Shown piece after piece: positions 1-8,692 of a stretch of DNA of 64,000 nt. Under the pieces are notes generated by a model. The model ran no database searches, was not told the DNA's origin, and was given only the letters and a program-made list of their open reading frames with translations. A program made the translations under genes and the position numbers. Each line of letters begins with the position of its first letter. Within the stretch, counting starts at the first letter, position 1. The stretch comes from Hyphomicrobiales bacterium (GTDB taxonomy: Bacteria > Pseudomonadota > Alphaproteobacteria > Rhizobiales > Rhizobiaceae): assembly GCA_900469475.1 (NCBI GenBank), contig UBXG01000004.1, positions 116,054-180,053 on the forward strand. Direction: 5' to 3'.

Positions 1-1085
1 CGCTTTCCATCGCCGACAAGCAGATGGTGGAGATCGCCAAGGCGATCAGCCGCGATGCGCGCATCGTCTTCATGGACGAGCCGACCGCCGTCCTGTCGCG
101 CGAGGAGACCAATTTCCTGTTCAAGCAGGTGCGCAAGCTGCGCGATCAGGGAACGAGCTTCGTCTTCGTCTCCCATAAGCTCGACGAGGTCATGGAGCTG
201 ACGGACCGGGTCACGGTGCTGCGCGACGGTCAATGGGTGAAGACATCGCCGACCTCGCTGCTCGATGGCGAATCGATCGCCCAGCTGATGGTCGGGCGCG
301 AGCTTTCCAGCCTCTATCCGGCCAAGAACGAGCCTGATGTCGACGAGAAGGTCGTGCTCAAAGTTGCCTCGGTTACCACCGGTTACGTCCACGATGCGAG
401 CTTTGAGCTGCGCAAGGGCGAGATACTGGGCTTTTCAGGCATGATCGGCTCGGGGCGCACGGAGCTGATGGAAGCGATCGTCGGCCTGCGCGCTCGTGCA
501 TCCGGCGAGGTCGTCGCCAACGGCCAGACGGTGCCGCCGCATGACGTGCATGCGGCCATCGATGCCGGGCTTGCCTACATGACCAAGGACCGTAAATCGA
601 AGGGCCTGCTTCTGAATTCGGGCATGGTCGTCAATCTGACCCTGCAGTCGCTCGACCGGCACGGCAAGTTCGGCTATCTGAGCGCCTCCAGCGAGGCGGA
701 TGCGCTGACGCGGGCGCGCCGCCGTTTTGATATACGCGTGCGTGACGGAAACATCGTTGCCGGCCGCATGTCCGGCGGCAACCAGCAGAAGCTGCTTCTG
801 GCGAAGATCATGGAGACCGAGCCGCAGATCATCATTATCGACGAGCCGACGCGCGGCATCGATGTGGGGACGAAGCAGCAGATCTATCATTTCATTTCCG
901 CGCTGGCGCGCGATGGTCATTCGATCATCGTGATCTCCTCGGAAATGCCCGAGGTCATCGGGCTCTGCACGCGGGTTGCCGTGATGCGCGAGGGCCGGAT
1001 CGTCGGCGTGCTTGAAGGCGAAGAGATCACCGAGCAGGAAATCATGCGTTATGCGGCGGGCCTGAAGAAAAAGACGGCTGCCTGA
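1..1085 (+). CDS. Sugar ABC transporter ATP-binding protein, RbsA/MglA type (5' end missing)
   Basis: This is the C-terminal part of a double-domain ATPase that energises sugar import. The reading frame is open from base 3, so the start lies outside the window. The first visible residues are LSIADKQMVEIAKA, the degenerate signature region of the first nucleotide-binding domain, followed by its Walker B (IVFMDEPTAVL). The second domain shows the signature MSGGNQQKLLLAK and Walker B IIIIDEPTRGIDVGT. Family members are about 500 residues, so roughly 140-150 N-terminal residues, including the first Walker A, are absent from the window. It is followed by a permease and a binding protein on the same strand, forming one importer. 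The transported sugar cannot be read from the sequence. Confidence 0.95.
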   Translation, partial: LSIADKQMVEIAKAISRDARIVFMDEPTAVLSREETNFLFKQVRKLRDQGTSFVFVSHKLDEVMELTDRVTVLRDGQWVKTSPTSLLDGESIAQLMVGRELSSLYPAKNEPDVDEKVVLKVASVTTGYVHDASFELRKGEILGFSGMIGSGRTELMEAIVGLRARASGEVVANGQTVPPHDVHAAIDAGLAYMTKDRKSKGLLLNSGMVVNLTLQSLDRHGKFGYLSASSEADALTRARRRFDIRVRDGNIVAGRMSGGNQQKLLLAKIMETEPQIIIIDEPTRGIDVGTKQQIYHFISALARDGHSIIVISSEMPEVIGLCTRVAVMREGRIVGVLEGEEITEQEIMRYAAGLKKKTAA

Positions 1086-1145
1086 GGGGCGGCGGAGTGC
1101 AGGGCGAATTCCCAGCAATCATGGGACGGGAGGTTGGTTTTGGTT

Positions 1146-2156
1146 ATGAGCGTGGGTGAAGACAGCAGCGGCAAGACAGGCCGGCGAGGGCGTTCCTGGC
1201 GGGATGTCGATCTTAGGGCGGTTGCGCCGTTTGCGGCGCTGGTGCTGCTTCTGATCGTGGGCGCACTGGTCAATCCGAACTTCATCGGCATCACCAATCT
1301 CACCAATGTCGCGACGAGATGCGCCTTCATAGCCATCATCGCCGTTGGGGCGACCTTCGTCATTTCGGCCGGCGATCTCGATCTGTCCGTCGGCGCGATG
1401 GTCGCCTTCGTTGCCAGCCTGATGATCCTTTTCATGAATTCGGGCGTCATTGCCGATCCCTCTACGATGCTGGCGGCGGCGGTGCTGTTTTCGGTCGTTG
1501 CCGGCCTGCTATGCGGCCTTGCCAACGGGTTGATTACGACCATGGGCAAGATCGAGCCGTTCATCGCGACGCTCGGCACCATGGGCGTCTATCGCGGCCT
1601 GACGACCTGGCTGTCGCAGGGCGGTGCCATCACCTTGCGACCGGCGGATATTCAGGCGCTCTACAAGCCTGTCTATTATGGCTCCGTGCTCGGTGTGCCG
1701 GTGCCGATCGTGGTCATCCTCGTCGTCACCGGCATTGCGGCTTTCATTCTCTACCGCACCCGTTATGGGCGGCATGTGATTGCGGTTGGCTCCAACCGTG
1801 ACGTTGCCCGCTATTCCGGTGTGGCGGTCAATCGCGTGCGTACCGTCGCCTTCGTCATCCAGGGATTTTGCGTTGCCATCGCCGTGCTTCTCTATGTGCC
1901 GCGGCTCGGTTCGACATCGGCGACGACGGGCAGCCTGTGGGAATTGCAGGCGATCACCGCCGTGGTCGTCGGTGGCACGGCGCTGAAGGGCGGCGCGGGC
2001 AGGGTGTGGGGCACGATCTGCGGCGCGTTCATCCTCGAGCTCGTCGGCAATATCATGCTGCTTTCCAATTTCATCAGCGAGTATCTGCTGAGCGCCATCC
2101 AGGGTGCGATCATCATCATCGCCATGCTGGTTCAGCGTTCGCTTGCCCGCAAATAG
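1146..2156 (+). CDS. Sugar ABC transporter permease, RbsC family
   Basis: Inner-membrane permease of about 336 residues with eight to ten hydrophobic segments, the size and pattern of the RbsC/BPD_transp_2 family. The segment SAGDLDLSVGAMVAF is the typical motif of these permeases, and the late stretch VVVGGTALKGGAGRVWGT is also characteristic. I chose the ATG at 1146. A GGGAGG box ends at 1133, so the TTG at 1140 (spacing 6) is a real alternative that would add two residues. The gene lies 60 bases after the ATPase gene and 68 before the binding-protein gene, so the three are probably cotranscribed. Confidence 0.93.
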   Translation: MSVGEDSSGKTGRRGRSWRDVDLRAVAPFAALVLLLIVGALVNPNFIGITNLTNVATRCAFIAIIAVGATFVISAGDLDLSVGAMVAFVASLMILFMNSGVIADPSTMLAAAVLFSVVAGLLCGLANGLITTMGKIEPFIATLGTMGVYRGLTTWLSQGGAITLRPADIQALYKPVYYGSVLGVPVPIVVILVVTGIAAFILYRTRYGRHVIAVGSNRDVARYSGVAVNRVRTVAFVIQGFCVAIAVLLYVPRLGSTSATTGSLWELQAITAVVVGGTALKGGAGRVWGTICGAFILELVGNIMLLSNFISEYLLSAIQGAIIIIAMLVQRSLARK

Positions 2157-2224
2157 TGAATAACCGGGTCAGGGGGCGCCCGGTCGTCATGCTAAGGCCC
2201 CGTCTCTATCTGGGAGGAAGAAAC

Positions 2225-3172
2225 ATGCGAAAAAGATTTATAGGCTTGGCTGTCGTGATGGCGGCTCTGGCCGGCACCGTACATGCCGCCGATAAGAAGG
2301 TGACGATCGGCGTTTCCATTCCGGCCGCCGACCACGGCTGGACCTCGGGCGTGGTGTTCCATGCCGAGCGCGTCGCCAAGCTCTTGATGGCGGAGCATCC
2401 GGGACTGAACGTCATCGTCAAGACCTCGCCGGATGCCGCCAGTCAGGCAAACGCCGTGCAGGATCTTGAAACACAGGGCATCGATGCCCTCGTGATCCTG
2501 CCGTCGGATCCGGATCCGCTCGTCAACGCGATCAAGGAAGTCAAGGACAAGGGCAAGTTCGTGGCGCTCGTCGACCGTGCGCCGAGCAACAACGACAATT
2601 CCGTCCGTGATCTCTATGTGGCCGGCAACAATCCGGCGCTTGGCCAGGTCGCGGGCGAATACATCAAGAAGAACACGCCGGATGCACAGGTCGTCGTCAT
2701 CCGCGGTCTGCCGATCCCGATCGATCAGCAGCGCCAGGACGGCTTCGACAAGGGTATCGCCGGCTCGAACGTCAAGGTTCTCGACCGCCAATACGGCAAC
2801 TGGAACCGCGACGACGCCTTCAAGGTCATGCAGGACTACCTGACCAAATTCCCGAAGATCGATGTCGTCTGGTGCCAGGATGACGACATGGCCGTTGGCG
2901 TTCTGCAGGCGATCGAGCAGGCCAAGCGCACCGATATCAAGTATATCGTCGCCGGCGCCGGTTCGAAGGACATGATCAAGAAGGTGATGGATGGCGATAA
3001 GCTGATCCCGGTCGACGTGCTCTATCCGCCAGCAATGGTCGGCACCGCCATGGAGCTGACGGCTGCCAATTTCTATGATCAGGTTCCGATTCGCGGCAAC
3101 TACATCCTGGATGCGACGCTCGTCACCAAGGACAACGCCAAGGACTTCTACTTCCCCGATTCACCGTTCTGA
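2225..3172 (+). CDS. Sugar ABC transporter periplasmic substrate-binding protein
   Basis: A 315-residue secreted binding protein of the ribose/galactose (Peripla_BP_4) type. Residues 1 to about 21 form a Sec signal peptide (MRKRFIGLAVVMAALAGTVHA) cleaved after AxA. Mature features include GVSIPAADHGWTSG at the N-terminus, QDLETQGIDALVILPSD in the first lobe and VVWCQDDDMAVGVLQA in the second, all usual for the fold. The ATG at 2225 is chosen because a GGGAGGAAG ribosome site lies just upstream and the signal peptide begins there; the open frame upstream lacks such features. A perfect-stem terminator follows, which ends the transporter transcript. Ligand unknown; the downstream dehydrogenase and isomerase suggest a sugar, polyol or glycoside. 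Confidence 0.93.
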   Translation: MRKRFIGLAVVMAALAGTVHAADKKVTIGVSIPAADHGWTSGVVFHAERVAKLLMAEHPGLNVIVKTSPDAASQANAVQDLETQGIDALVILPSDPDPLVNAIKEVKDKGKFVALVDRAPSNNDNSVRDLYVAGNNPALGQVAGEYIKKNTPDAQVVVIRGLPIPIDQQRQDGFDKGIAGSNVKVLDRQYGNWNRDDAFKVMQDYLTKFPKIDVVWCQDDDMAVGVLQAIEQAKRTDIKYIVAGAGSKDMIKKVMDGDKLIPVDVLYPPAMVGTAMELTAANFYDQVPIRGNYILDATLVTKDNAKDFYFPDSPF

Positions 3173-3198
3173 TCGGTTTTTCGGTTGATCTTCCAGGG

Positions 3199-3226
3199 CG
3201 CCCGCCGGTTTCGGCGGGCGTTTTTT
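3199..3226 (+). terminator. Rho-independent terminator after the sugar ABC operon
   Basis: A 9-bp perfect stem (CGCCCGCCG at 3199-3207 with CGGCGGGCG at 3212-3220) and a short loop are followed directly by six T. It lies 26 bases after the binding-protein stop codon. Confidence 0.9.
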
Positions 3227-3402
3227 AAGTGTTCAATCAGCCCTGTTTTGCGGCGGATGGAAATTTTGCGGCACGTACCTCTTGCCGTCTGCAGCGTGCC
3301 GTGATTAGGTCGCAAGGCATTCGACTTTCAGCCCGACGACCCTATAGTTTTTGGAGGCTACGGCATCAAAACCGCCTCGGATATGGGTCCGAAAGGCATC
3401 GG

Positions 3403-3410
3403 AAACGTTT
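3403..3410. promoter_or_regulatory. Candidate LacI-family operator half-palindrome (AAACGTTT)
   Basis: The 8-base palindrome AAACGTTT with a central CG sits 28 bases before the isomerase start and downstream of a terminator, where a new promoter is expected. Central-CG palindromes of this kind are typical of LacI/GalR operators. The symmetry does not extend further, so this is weak. A LacI-family gene is present at 30608-31627 but is far away and not evidently linked. Confidence 0.25.
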
Positions 3411-3438
3411 ACAGAACGCGATTAGGGAGGAAATACAG

Positions 3439-4491
3439 ATGAAGACGATCAAGGGACCAGGCCTGTTTCTCGGTCAGTTCGCGGGCGATACGGCACCGTT
3501 CAACTCGTGGGATTCGATCACGAAATGGGCTGCCGATGCCGGCTATATCGGCGTGCAGGTTCCGACCTGGGCAAGCCAGCTCATCGACCTGAAGAAGGCA
3601 GCCTCCTCGAAGGATTATTGCGATGAATTCGCCGGTGTCGCCCGCGCCAACGGCGTCGAAGTCACCGAGCTTTCCACCCATCTTCAGGGCCAGCTCGTCG
3701 CCGTGCATCCGGCCTATGACGAAGCCTTCGACGGTTTTGCGGCGCCGGAAGTGCGGGGCAATCCGAAGGCGCGGCAGGAATGGGCCGTCGAGCAGGTGAA
3801 GATGGCGCTGACGGCGTCGAAGCATCTCGGCATCAAGGCGCACGCGACTTTCTCAGGCGCGCTCGCCTGGCCCTTCATCTATCCCTGGCCGCAGCGCCCG
3901 GCCGGCCTCGTCGAGACCGCTTTCGAAGAACTTGCCCGCCGCTGGACGCCGATCCTCAACCATGCCGACGAAAATGGCGTCGACGTCTGCTACGAGATCC
4001 ATCCGGGCGAAGACCTGCACGACGGCATCACCTTCGAGATGTTCCTGGAGCGTGTGAAGAACCATCCGCGCGCCAACATGCTCTACGATCCCTCGCACTA
4101 TGTCCTGCAGTGCCTCGATTATCTCGAGAACATCGATATCTACAAGGACCGCATCAAGATGTTCCACGTCAAGGATGCGGAGTTCAATCCGACCGGCCGC
4201 CAGGGCGTCTATGGCGGCTATCAGGGCTGGGTCGAGCGCGCCGGCCGCTTCCGGTCGCTTGGCGACGGCCAGGTCGATTTTGGGGCCGTCTTCTCCAAGA
4301 TGACCGCCAACAATTTCGACGGCTGGGCCGTGGTCGAATGGGAATGTGCATTGAAGCATCCCGAAGACGGCGCTCGCGAAGGCTCCGAATTCGTCAAGGC
4401 GCACATCATCCGCGTCACGGAAAAGGCCTTCGACGATTTCGCCGGCAGCGGTACGGACCAGGCGGCAAACCGGCGCATGCTGGGGCTGTAA
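3439..4491 (+). CDS. Sugar phosphate isomerase/epimerase family protein (IolE/xylose isomerase-like TIM barrel)
   Basis: A 350-residue soluble protein of the AP-endonuclease-2/xylose-isomerase-like TIM barrel family. Likely divalent-metal ligands are spread over strands as usual: CYEIHPGEDLHDG, MLYDPSHY, KMFHVKDAE and, near the end, VVEWECAL. The N-terminus GPGLFLGQFAGDTAPF is followed by AGYIGVQVPTW, the first barrel strands. The ATG at 3439 follows an AGGGAGGAAA site. It precedes a Gfo/Idh/MocA dehydrogenase; such pairs are common in inositol, rare-sugar and 3-keto-glycoside pathways, where the dehydrogenase oxidises a hydroxyl and the barrel protein isomerises or dehydrates the keto product. 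The exact substrate is not determinable here. Confidence 0.85.
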   Translation: MKTIKGPGLFLGQFAGDTAPFNSWDSITKWAADAGYIGVQVPTWASQLIDLKKAASSKDYCDEFAGVARANGVEVTELSTHLQGQLVAVHPAYDEAFDGFAAPEVRGNPKARQEWAVEQVKMALTASKHLGIKAHATFSGALAWPFIYPWPQRPAGLVETAFEELARRWTPILNHADENGVDVCYEIHPGEDLHDGITFEMFLERVKNHPRANMLYDPSHYVLQCLDYLENIDIYKDRIKMFHVKDAEFNPTGRQGVYGGYQGWVERAGRFRSLGDGQVDFGAVFSKMTANNFDGWAVVEWECALKHPEDGAREGSEFVKAHIIRVTEKAFDDFAGSGTDQAANRRMLGL

Positions 4492-4498
4492 TCCGAAT

Positions 4499-4659
4499 CC
4501 TTCGCCCCGCAAGTGCGGGGAGAAGGTGGACTCAAACGATTGAGCGGAGCGAAATCGTTTGAGGACGGATGAGGGGCCTTCTCGCTATTTTCACCAATTC
4601 AGAGCTTGCAGAAGGCTCGGCCCCTCACCCTAACCCTCTCCCCGCAGGCGGGGAGAGGG
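4499..4659. repeat. Mosaic palindromic intergenic repeat (RIME-like), copy 1
   Basis: The gap between the isomerase and dehydrogenase genes holds three inverted repeats. These are a CCTTC-GCCCCGC hairpin at 4499-4527, a perfect 10-bp pair CTCAAACGAT (4531-4540) with ATCGTTTGAG (4554-4563), and a perfect 12-bp pair CCCTCTCCCCGC (4634-4645) with GCGGGGAGAGGG (4648-4659). Related modules recur at 54834-54994 in opposite order. This architecture resembles the Rhizobium intergenic mosaic elements known from the literature. Confidence 0.8.
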
Positions 4660-4712
4660 GACGATTGCGGCAGGCAATCGCGTTCAAACAATTCCATTCT
4701 CAGGAGGACAAA

Positions 4713-5900
4713 ATGGCAATCGAAGGATCATCGGAAAAGACGCGGGAGCCGCGCATCCGGCTTGGCATGGTGGGCGGTGGCGCTGGCGCATTCATCGGCG
4801 CGGTACATCGCATCGCGGCACGTATTGACGATCAGTTCGATCTTGTTGCCGGTGCGCTCTCGTCTTCGCCGGAAAAGGCCGTGGCATCCGGCCGCGATCT
4901 CGGTCTCGATCCCTCGCGCACCTATTCCAGCTACCGCGACATGGCGATCCGGGAAGCCAAGCTGAAGAACGGCATCGAAGCGGTTTCAATCGTCACGCCG
5001 AACCATGTCCACTACGACGCCGCCAAGGAATTCCTGCGGCGCGGCATCCACGTCATCTGCGACAAGCCGCTGACCTCCAATCTTGCCGACGCCAAGAAGC
5101 TGAAGAAGGTGGCCGATGAAAGTGGGGCGCTCTTCATCCTCACGCATAATTACACCGGCTATCCGATGATCCGCCAGGCGCGCGAGATGATTCAGAATGG
5201 CGAGCTCGGCGATATCCGTGTCGTGCAGGCGGAATATCCGCAGGATTGGCTGACGGAAAATATCGAGCAGTCGGGCCAGAAGCAGGCAGCTTGGCGTACC
5301 GACCCGGCCCAGTCGGGCGTCGGCGGCTCCACCGGCGACATCGGCACGCATGCGTATAATCTTGCTTCCTTCGTGACCGGCCTCGAGCTCGACAGCCTTG
5401 CTGCCGATCTCGATAGCTTCGTCGAGGGACGTCGTCTCGACGATAACGGCCATGTGCTGCTGCGCTTCAAGGCGAAGGGCAAGGAAAAGCCGGCGAAGGG
5501 CATGCTCTGGTGCAGCCAGGTGGCGCCCGGCCATGAGAACGGTTTGAAGCTCCGCGTCTACGGCACCAAGGGCGGCATCGAGTGGACGCAGGCCGATCCG
5601 AACTATCTGTGGTACACGCCGTTCGGCGAGCCGAAGCGGCTGATCACCCGCAACGGTGCCGGCTCCGGTGCCGCAGCGGCGCGCGTCTCGCGCATCCCTT
5701 CGGGCCATCCGGAAGGTTATCTGGAAGCTTTCGCGACCATCTATACCGAGGCTGCGCGCGCCATCAATGCCCGCAAGAAGGGCGTGGCGGTCGATCCGGC
5801 TGTGATCTATCCGACCGTCGATGACGGCGTGAAAGGTGTGGCTTTCGTCGAGGCTTGTGTCGCCTCGTCCAAGCGCAACGGCGCCTGGGTCAAGCTCTAA
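4713..5900 (+). CDS. Gfo/Idh/MocA family NAD(P)-dependent oxidoreductase
   Basis: A 395-residue cytosolic dehydrogenase. The N-terminal Rossmann domain carries the glycine-rich motif MVGGGAGAFIGAVH near residues 16-29. The family EKP motif appears as ICDKPLT near residue 115, with Asp replacing Glu, a tolerated variant whose Lys normally acts in catalysis. GSTGDIGTHAYNL in the middle supplies the usual catalytic Asp and His. The start at 4713 is fixed by the AGGAGG site seven bases upstream; the open frame before it is repeat DNA. It is probably expressed with the upstream isomerase despite the 221-base repeat-filled gap. Substrate unknown; a sugar or cyclitol is likely from context. Confidence 0.9.
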   Translation: MAIEGSSEKTREPRIRLGMVGGGAGAFIGAVHRIAARIDDQFDLVAGALSSSPEKAVASGRDLGLDPSRTYSSYRDMAIREAKLKNGIEAVSIVTPNHVHYDAAKEFLRRGIHVICDKPLTSNLADAKKLKKVADESGALFILTHNYTGYPMIRQAREMIQNGELGDIRVVQAEYPQDWLTENIEQSGQKQAAWRTDPAQSGVGGSTGDIGTHAYNLASFVTGLELDSLAADLDSFVEGRRLDDNGHVLLRFKAKGKEKPAKGMLWCSQVAPGHENGLKLRVYGTKGGIEWTQADPNYLWYTPFGEPKRLITRNGAGSGAAAARVSRIPSGHPEGYLEAFATIYTEAARAINARKKGVAVDPAVIYPTVDDGVKGVAFVEACVASSKRNGAWVKL

Positions 5901-5947
5901 GCTTCACGTGAGGTCCGAGGCGGTGAGCCCGCCTCGGACCTGCTGGT

Positions 5948-6352
5948 TCAGGCCGCAGTTTGCTGCTGGCGCTTCGTCAGTGCATCGACGCTCAGCGGGC
6001 CGCCGCCGGCGCTGGCGAGAAACAGGAAGATGAAGCAGAAGAGGATGGCAGCGGTGCCGCCGTTTTGTGCGGGGTAGAAGCTTTGCGGCGCGTGGCGAAG
6101 GAAATAGGCGAAGGCCATCAGGCCTGACAGGATGAACGAAGCAATCCGCGTCTTGAAGCCGATCAGGACGAGGAAGCCGAGAGTGAGTTCGAGCAGGCCG
6201 GCGACCCACGGCAGCGATCCAACGGCGGGCACATTTTCGGCCGCCGGGAAATGCAGCACTTTTTGCGTTCCGTAGCTGAAGAGCACAAGCGAGGCGACGA
6301 TGCGCAGGAGGCTCAGCAGATGAGGATGGAGGGCGTGGATCGCAGGGAGCAT
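5948..6352 (-). CDS. DoxX family membrane protein
   Basis: A 134-residue inner-membrane protein with four predicted hydrophobic segments, the DoxX/YphA layout. The text LRIVASLVLFSYGTQKVLHFP and PWVAGLLELTLGFLVLIG match the conserved first two helices. The ATG at 6352 is preferred because GAAAGGA lies a few bases upstream; an open frame continues about 26 codons further with non-membrane sequence. It is the only minus-strand gene in this stretch and is convergent with the dehydrogenase gene. Family members are poorly defined; some affect redox or sulfur chemistry at the membrane. Confidence 0.85.
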   Translation of the reverse strand: MLPAIHALHPHLLSLLRIVASLVLFSYGTQKVLHFPAAENVPAVGSLPWVAGLLELTLGFLVLIGFKTRIASFILSGLMAFAYFLRHAPQSFYPAQNGGTAAILFCFIFLFLASAGGGPLSVDALTKRQQQTAA

Positions 6353-6588
6353 TTGTGTCCTTTCGTCGTCAAGTTTGGATGCTACCCTCAATTGATCCAA
6401 AGTCGAAAGACAAGTCACGACTGTTGACATTGATGTTATCGCACCGCGAGTCTCCCTGCACAGAGCCGTTAGCCGGCTGCGTTTCTCGGCATCTGCAACG
6501 TTGCAGTTTCGTCAATTCGACACTGTACTTTGCCAACGCGGTTGGCTAAACCGCAGCCAACGAAGCCAAAATAGACGGGATTTTCATC

Positions 6589-7962
6589 ATGATCGATCCG
6601 AAGCTTCTTGCCGATCGCTTCCCCGGCGATTTCACATTCGGTGTTGCCACCGCCGCTTTCCAGATCGAAGGCGCCACCAAGGCCGATGGCCGCAAGCCAT
6701 CCATATGGGATGCCTTCGCCAACATGCCCGGCCGTGTCTATCAGCGCGATAATGGCGATGTCGCTTGCGATCACTATAACCGCCTGGAGGAGGATCTCGA
6801 TCTGATCAAGGATATGGGCGTCGAGGCCTATCGCTTCTCGATCGCCTGGCCGCGCATCATTCCCGAAGGCACTGGTCCGGTGAACGAAGCCGGCCTCGAT
6901 TTCTACGATCGTCTGGTCGATGGCTGCAAGGCGCGGGGGATCAAAACCTTTGCGACGCTCTACCATTGGGATCTGCCGCTGGCGCTTGCCGGCGATGGCG
7001 GCTGGACTGCACGCTCGACGGCGCATGCCTTCCAGCGCTATGCCAAGACCGTCATGAGCCGCCTCGGCGACCGTCTGGACTCTGTCGCCACCTTCAACGA
7101 GCCCTGGTGCATCGTCTGGCTGAGCCACCTCTATGGCGTTCATGCGCCGGGCGAGCGCAATATGCAGGCCGCCCTTTACGCCATGCACTATATGAACCTT
7201 GCGCATGGTCTCGGCGTCGAGGCGATCCGCTCCGTGGCGCCGAAGGTGCCTGTCGGCATCGTGCTCAATGCCGCTTCGATCCTGCCGGGCTCCGATCGTC
7301 CGGAAGATCTGGCCGCAGTCGAGCGTGCGCATCAGTTCCACAACGGCGCCTTCTTCGATCCGATCTTCAAGGGCGAGTATCCGAAGGAGTTCGTCGAGGC
7401 GCTCGGCGATCGCATGCCTGTCATCGAGGACGGCGATCTCAAGACCATCAACCAGAAGCTCGATTGGTGGGGTTTGAACTATTATATGCCGATGCGCGTC
7501 TCCGATGACGCCTCCAAGAGCGGCGATTTCCCCTGGACGAAGGAAGCGCCGCCGGTCAGTGACGTAAGGACGGATATCGGCTGGGAGGTTTATTCGCCCG
7601 GCCTAAAGCATGTCGTCGAGGACCTCAACAAGCGCTACGAGCTGCCGGAGTGCTACATCACCGAAAACGGTGCCTGCTACAACATGGGCGTCGTCAACGG
7701 CGAGGTCGATGACCAGCCGCGCCTCGATTATTATATGGAGCATCTCGGCGTCGTCGCGGATCTCATCAAGGACGGCTACCCGATGCGCGGCTACTTCGCC
7801 TGGAGCCTGATGGACAATTTCGAGTGGGCGGAGGGCTACCGTATGCGTTTCGGCCTCGTCCATGTTGATTACGAGACCCAGGTGCGCACGCTCAAGAAGA
7901 GCGGCAAGTGGTACAGTGAGCTCGCCTCGCAGTTTCCGAAGGGCAACCACAAAGCGGTCTGA
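6589..7962 (+). CDS. Beta-glucosidase, glycoside hydrolase family 1
   Basis: A 457-residue GH1 enzyme, full length for the family and without a signal peptide, so intracellular. The acid/base Glu is at residue 171 in TFNEPW and the nucleophile Glu at about 359 in YITENGA. Other GH1 landmarks are the opening FTFGVATAAFQIEGA, the barrel motif YRFSIAWPRI, NYYMPMRV near 300 and the C-terminal SLMDNFEWAEGY. It would release glucose or another monosaccharide from imported beta-glycosides, which fits an importer and a sugar dehydrogenase just upstream. The divergent DoxX gene leaves a 236-base intergenic region for its promoter; I saw no clear operator there. Confidence 0.95.
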   Translation: MIDPKLLADRFPGDFTFGVATAAFQIEGATKADGRKPSIWDAFANMPGRVYQRDNGDVACDHYNRLEEDLDLIKDMGVEAYRFSIAWPRIIPEGTGPVNEAGLDFYDRLVDGCKARGIKTFATLYHWDLPLALAGDGGWTARSTAHAFQRYAKTVMSRLGDRLDSVATFNEPWCIVWLSHLYGVHAPGERNMQAALYAMHYMNLAHGLGVEAIRSVAPKVPVGIVLNAASILPGSDRPEDLAAVERAHQFHNGAFFDPIFKGEYPKEFVEALGDRMPVIEDGDLKTINQKLDWWGLNYYMPMRVSDDASKSGDFPWTKEAPPVSDVRTDIGWEVYSPGLKHVVEDLNKRYELPECYITENGACYNMGVVNGEVDDQPRLDYYMEHLGVVADLIKDGYPMRGYFAWSLMDNFEWAEGYRMRFGLVHVDYETQVRTLKKSGKWYSELASQFPKGNHKAV

Positions 7963-8033
7963 CGCGGTTCGGCCTCGCTCTCAAGGGGAAGGTGTCTGGC
8001 GCCCGAATCGGCGAGGCCTGATAGACAGCATGT

Positions 8034-8582
8034 ATGACTCAGCGGCCGATTTTTCTTTATGCGCTTTGCGGCAGCCAGCGGCGGGCCTCAGCCAACCGCA
8101 GGCTGCTGGAGGCGCTGCAGCTCGGCTGCCCCGAAGGCATCACCATTGCGATTTGCGATCTGATCGGCGACCTGCCGGTCTTCAATCCGGATAATGAGGG
8201 TGAGCGAACGCCAGTTATCGTTGAGAGATTTGCGGCCGAGATCCGTAAGGCGGATGGTTTGATCGTGTCGTGCCCGGAATATGCCCATGGCATACCCGGC
8301 GGCTTCAAGAATGCGTTGGACTGGCTGGTGTCGCGCGACGAGGTGCCGTTCAAGCCGCTGATGTTTGCTCACGCGTCGCATCGCGGCGATCTCGTATTGG
8401 CACAGCTTACCGATGTCTTGCAGACCATGTCGCTGCATATCGTTGAAGATGCCTTCTTGCGTCTGCCGGTTGCTGGCAAGAGCGATGAGATACAGGCCGC
8501 AATGCTGCTGCAGGCGCGCGAAAGCGGCCTTTTCTCCGCAAGTCTCAGCCGCTTCGCGCAAGCTATAGCCACCAAGGCATGA
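8034..8582 (+). CDS. NADPH-dependent FMN reductase-like flavoprotein
   Basis: A 182-residue flavodoxin-fold protein. The N-terminal FLYALCGSQRRASANRRLL corresponds to the phosphate-binding loop (GSxRxxSxN) for FMN, and CPEYAHGIPGGFKNALDWL is the signature of the family, where the flavin ring binds. It probably reduces FMN or quinones with NADPH. It starts at the ATG at 8034, 71 bases after the beta-glucosidase stop; the ribosome site is not strong. Function beyond the family cannot be inferred. Confidence 0.85.
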   Translation: MTQRPIFLYALCGSQRRASANRRLLEALQLGCPEGITIAICDLIGDLPVFNPDNEGERTPVIVERFAAEIRKADGLIVSCPEYAHGIPGGFKNALDWLVSRDEVPFKPLMFAHASHRGDLVLAQLTDVLQTMSLHIVEDAFLRLPVAGKSDEIQAAMLLQARESGLFSASLSRFAQAIATKA

Positions 8583-8692
8583 ATTCCTCCGGTTTCGGCA
8601 GATCTACAACTCTTTCCTGTAGGAATCTCCAACTCGCCTTAACCGTTTATTGAAGACCTGACGGCAGACTTCTTCGCCAAGGAGAAAAGGCG

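Noticed and set aside
8639..8653. TTAACC-N5-TTGA sequence before the first GGDEF-EAL gene as a CtrA site
   Set aside because: Only one half matches the CtrA consensus TTAA-N7-TTAA and the gene has no cell-cycle context.
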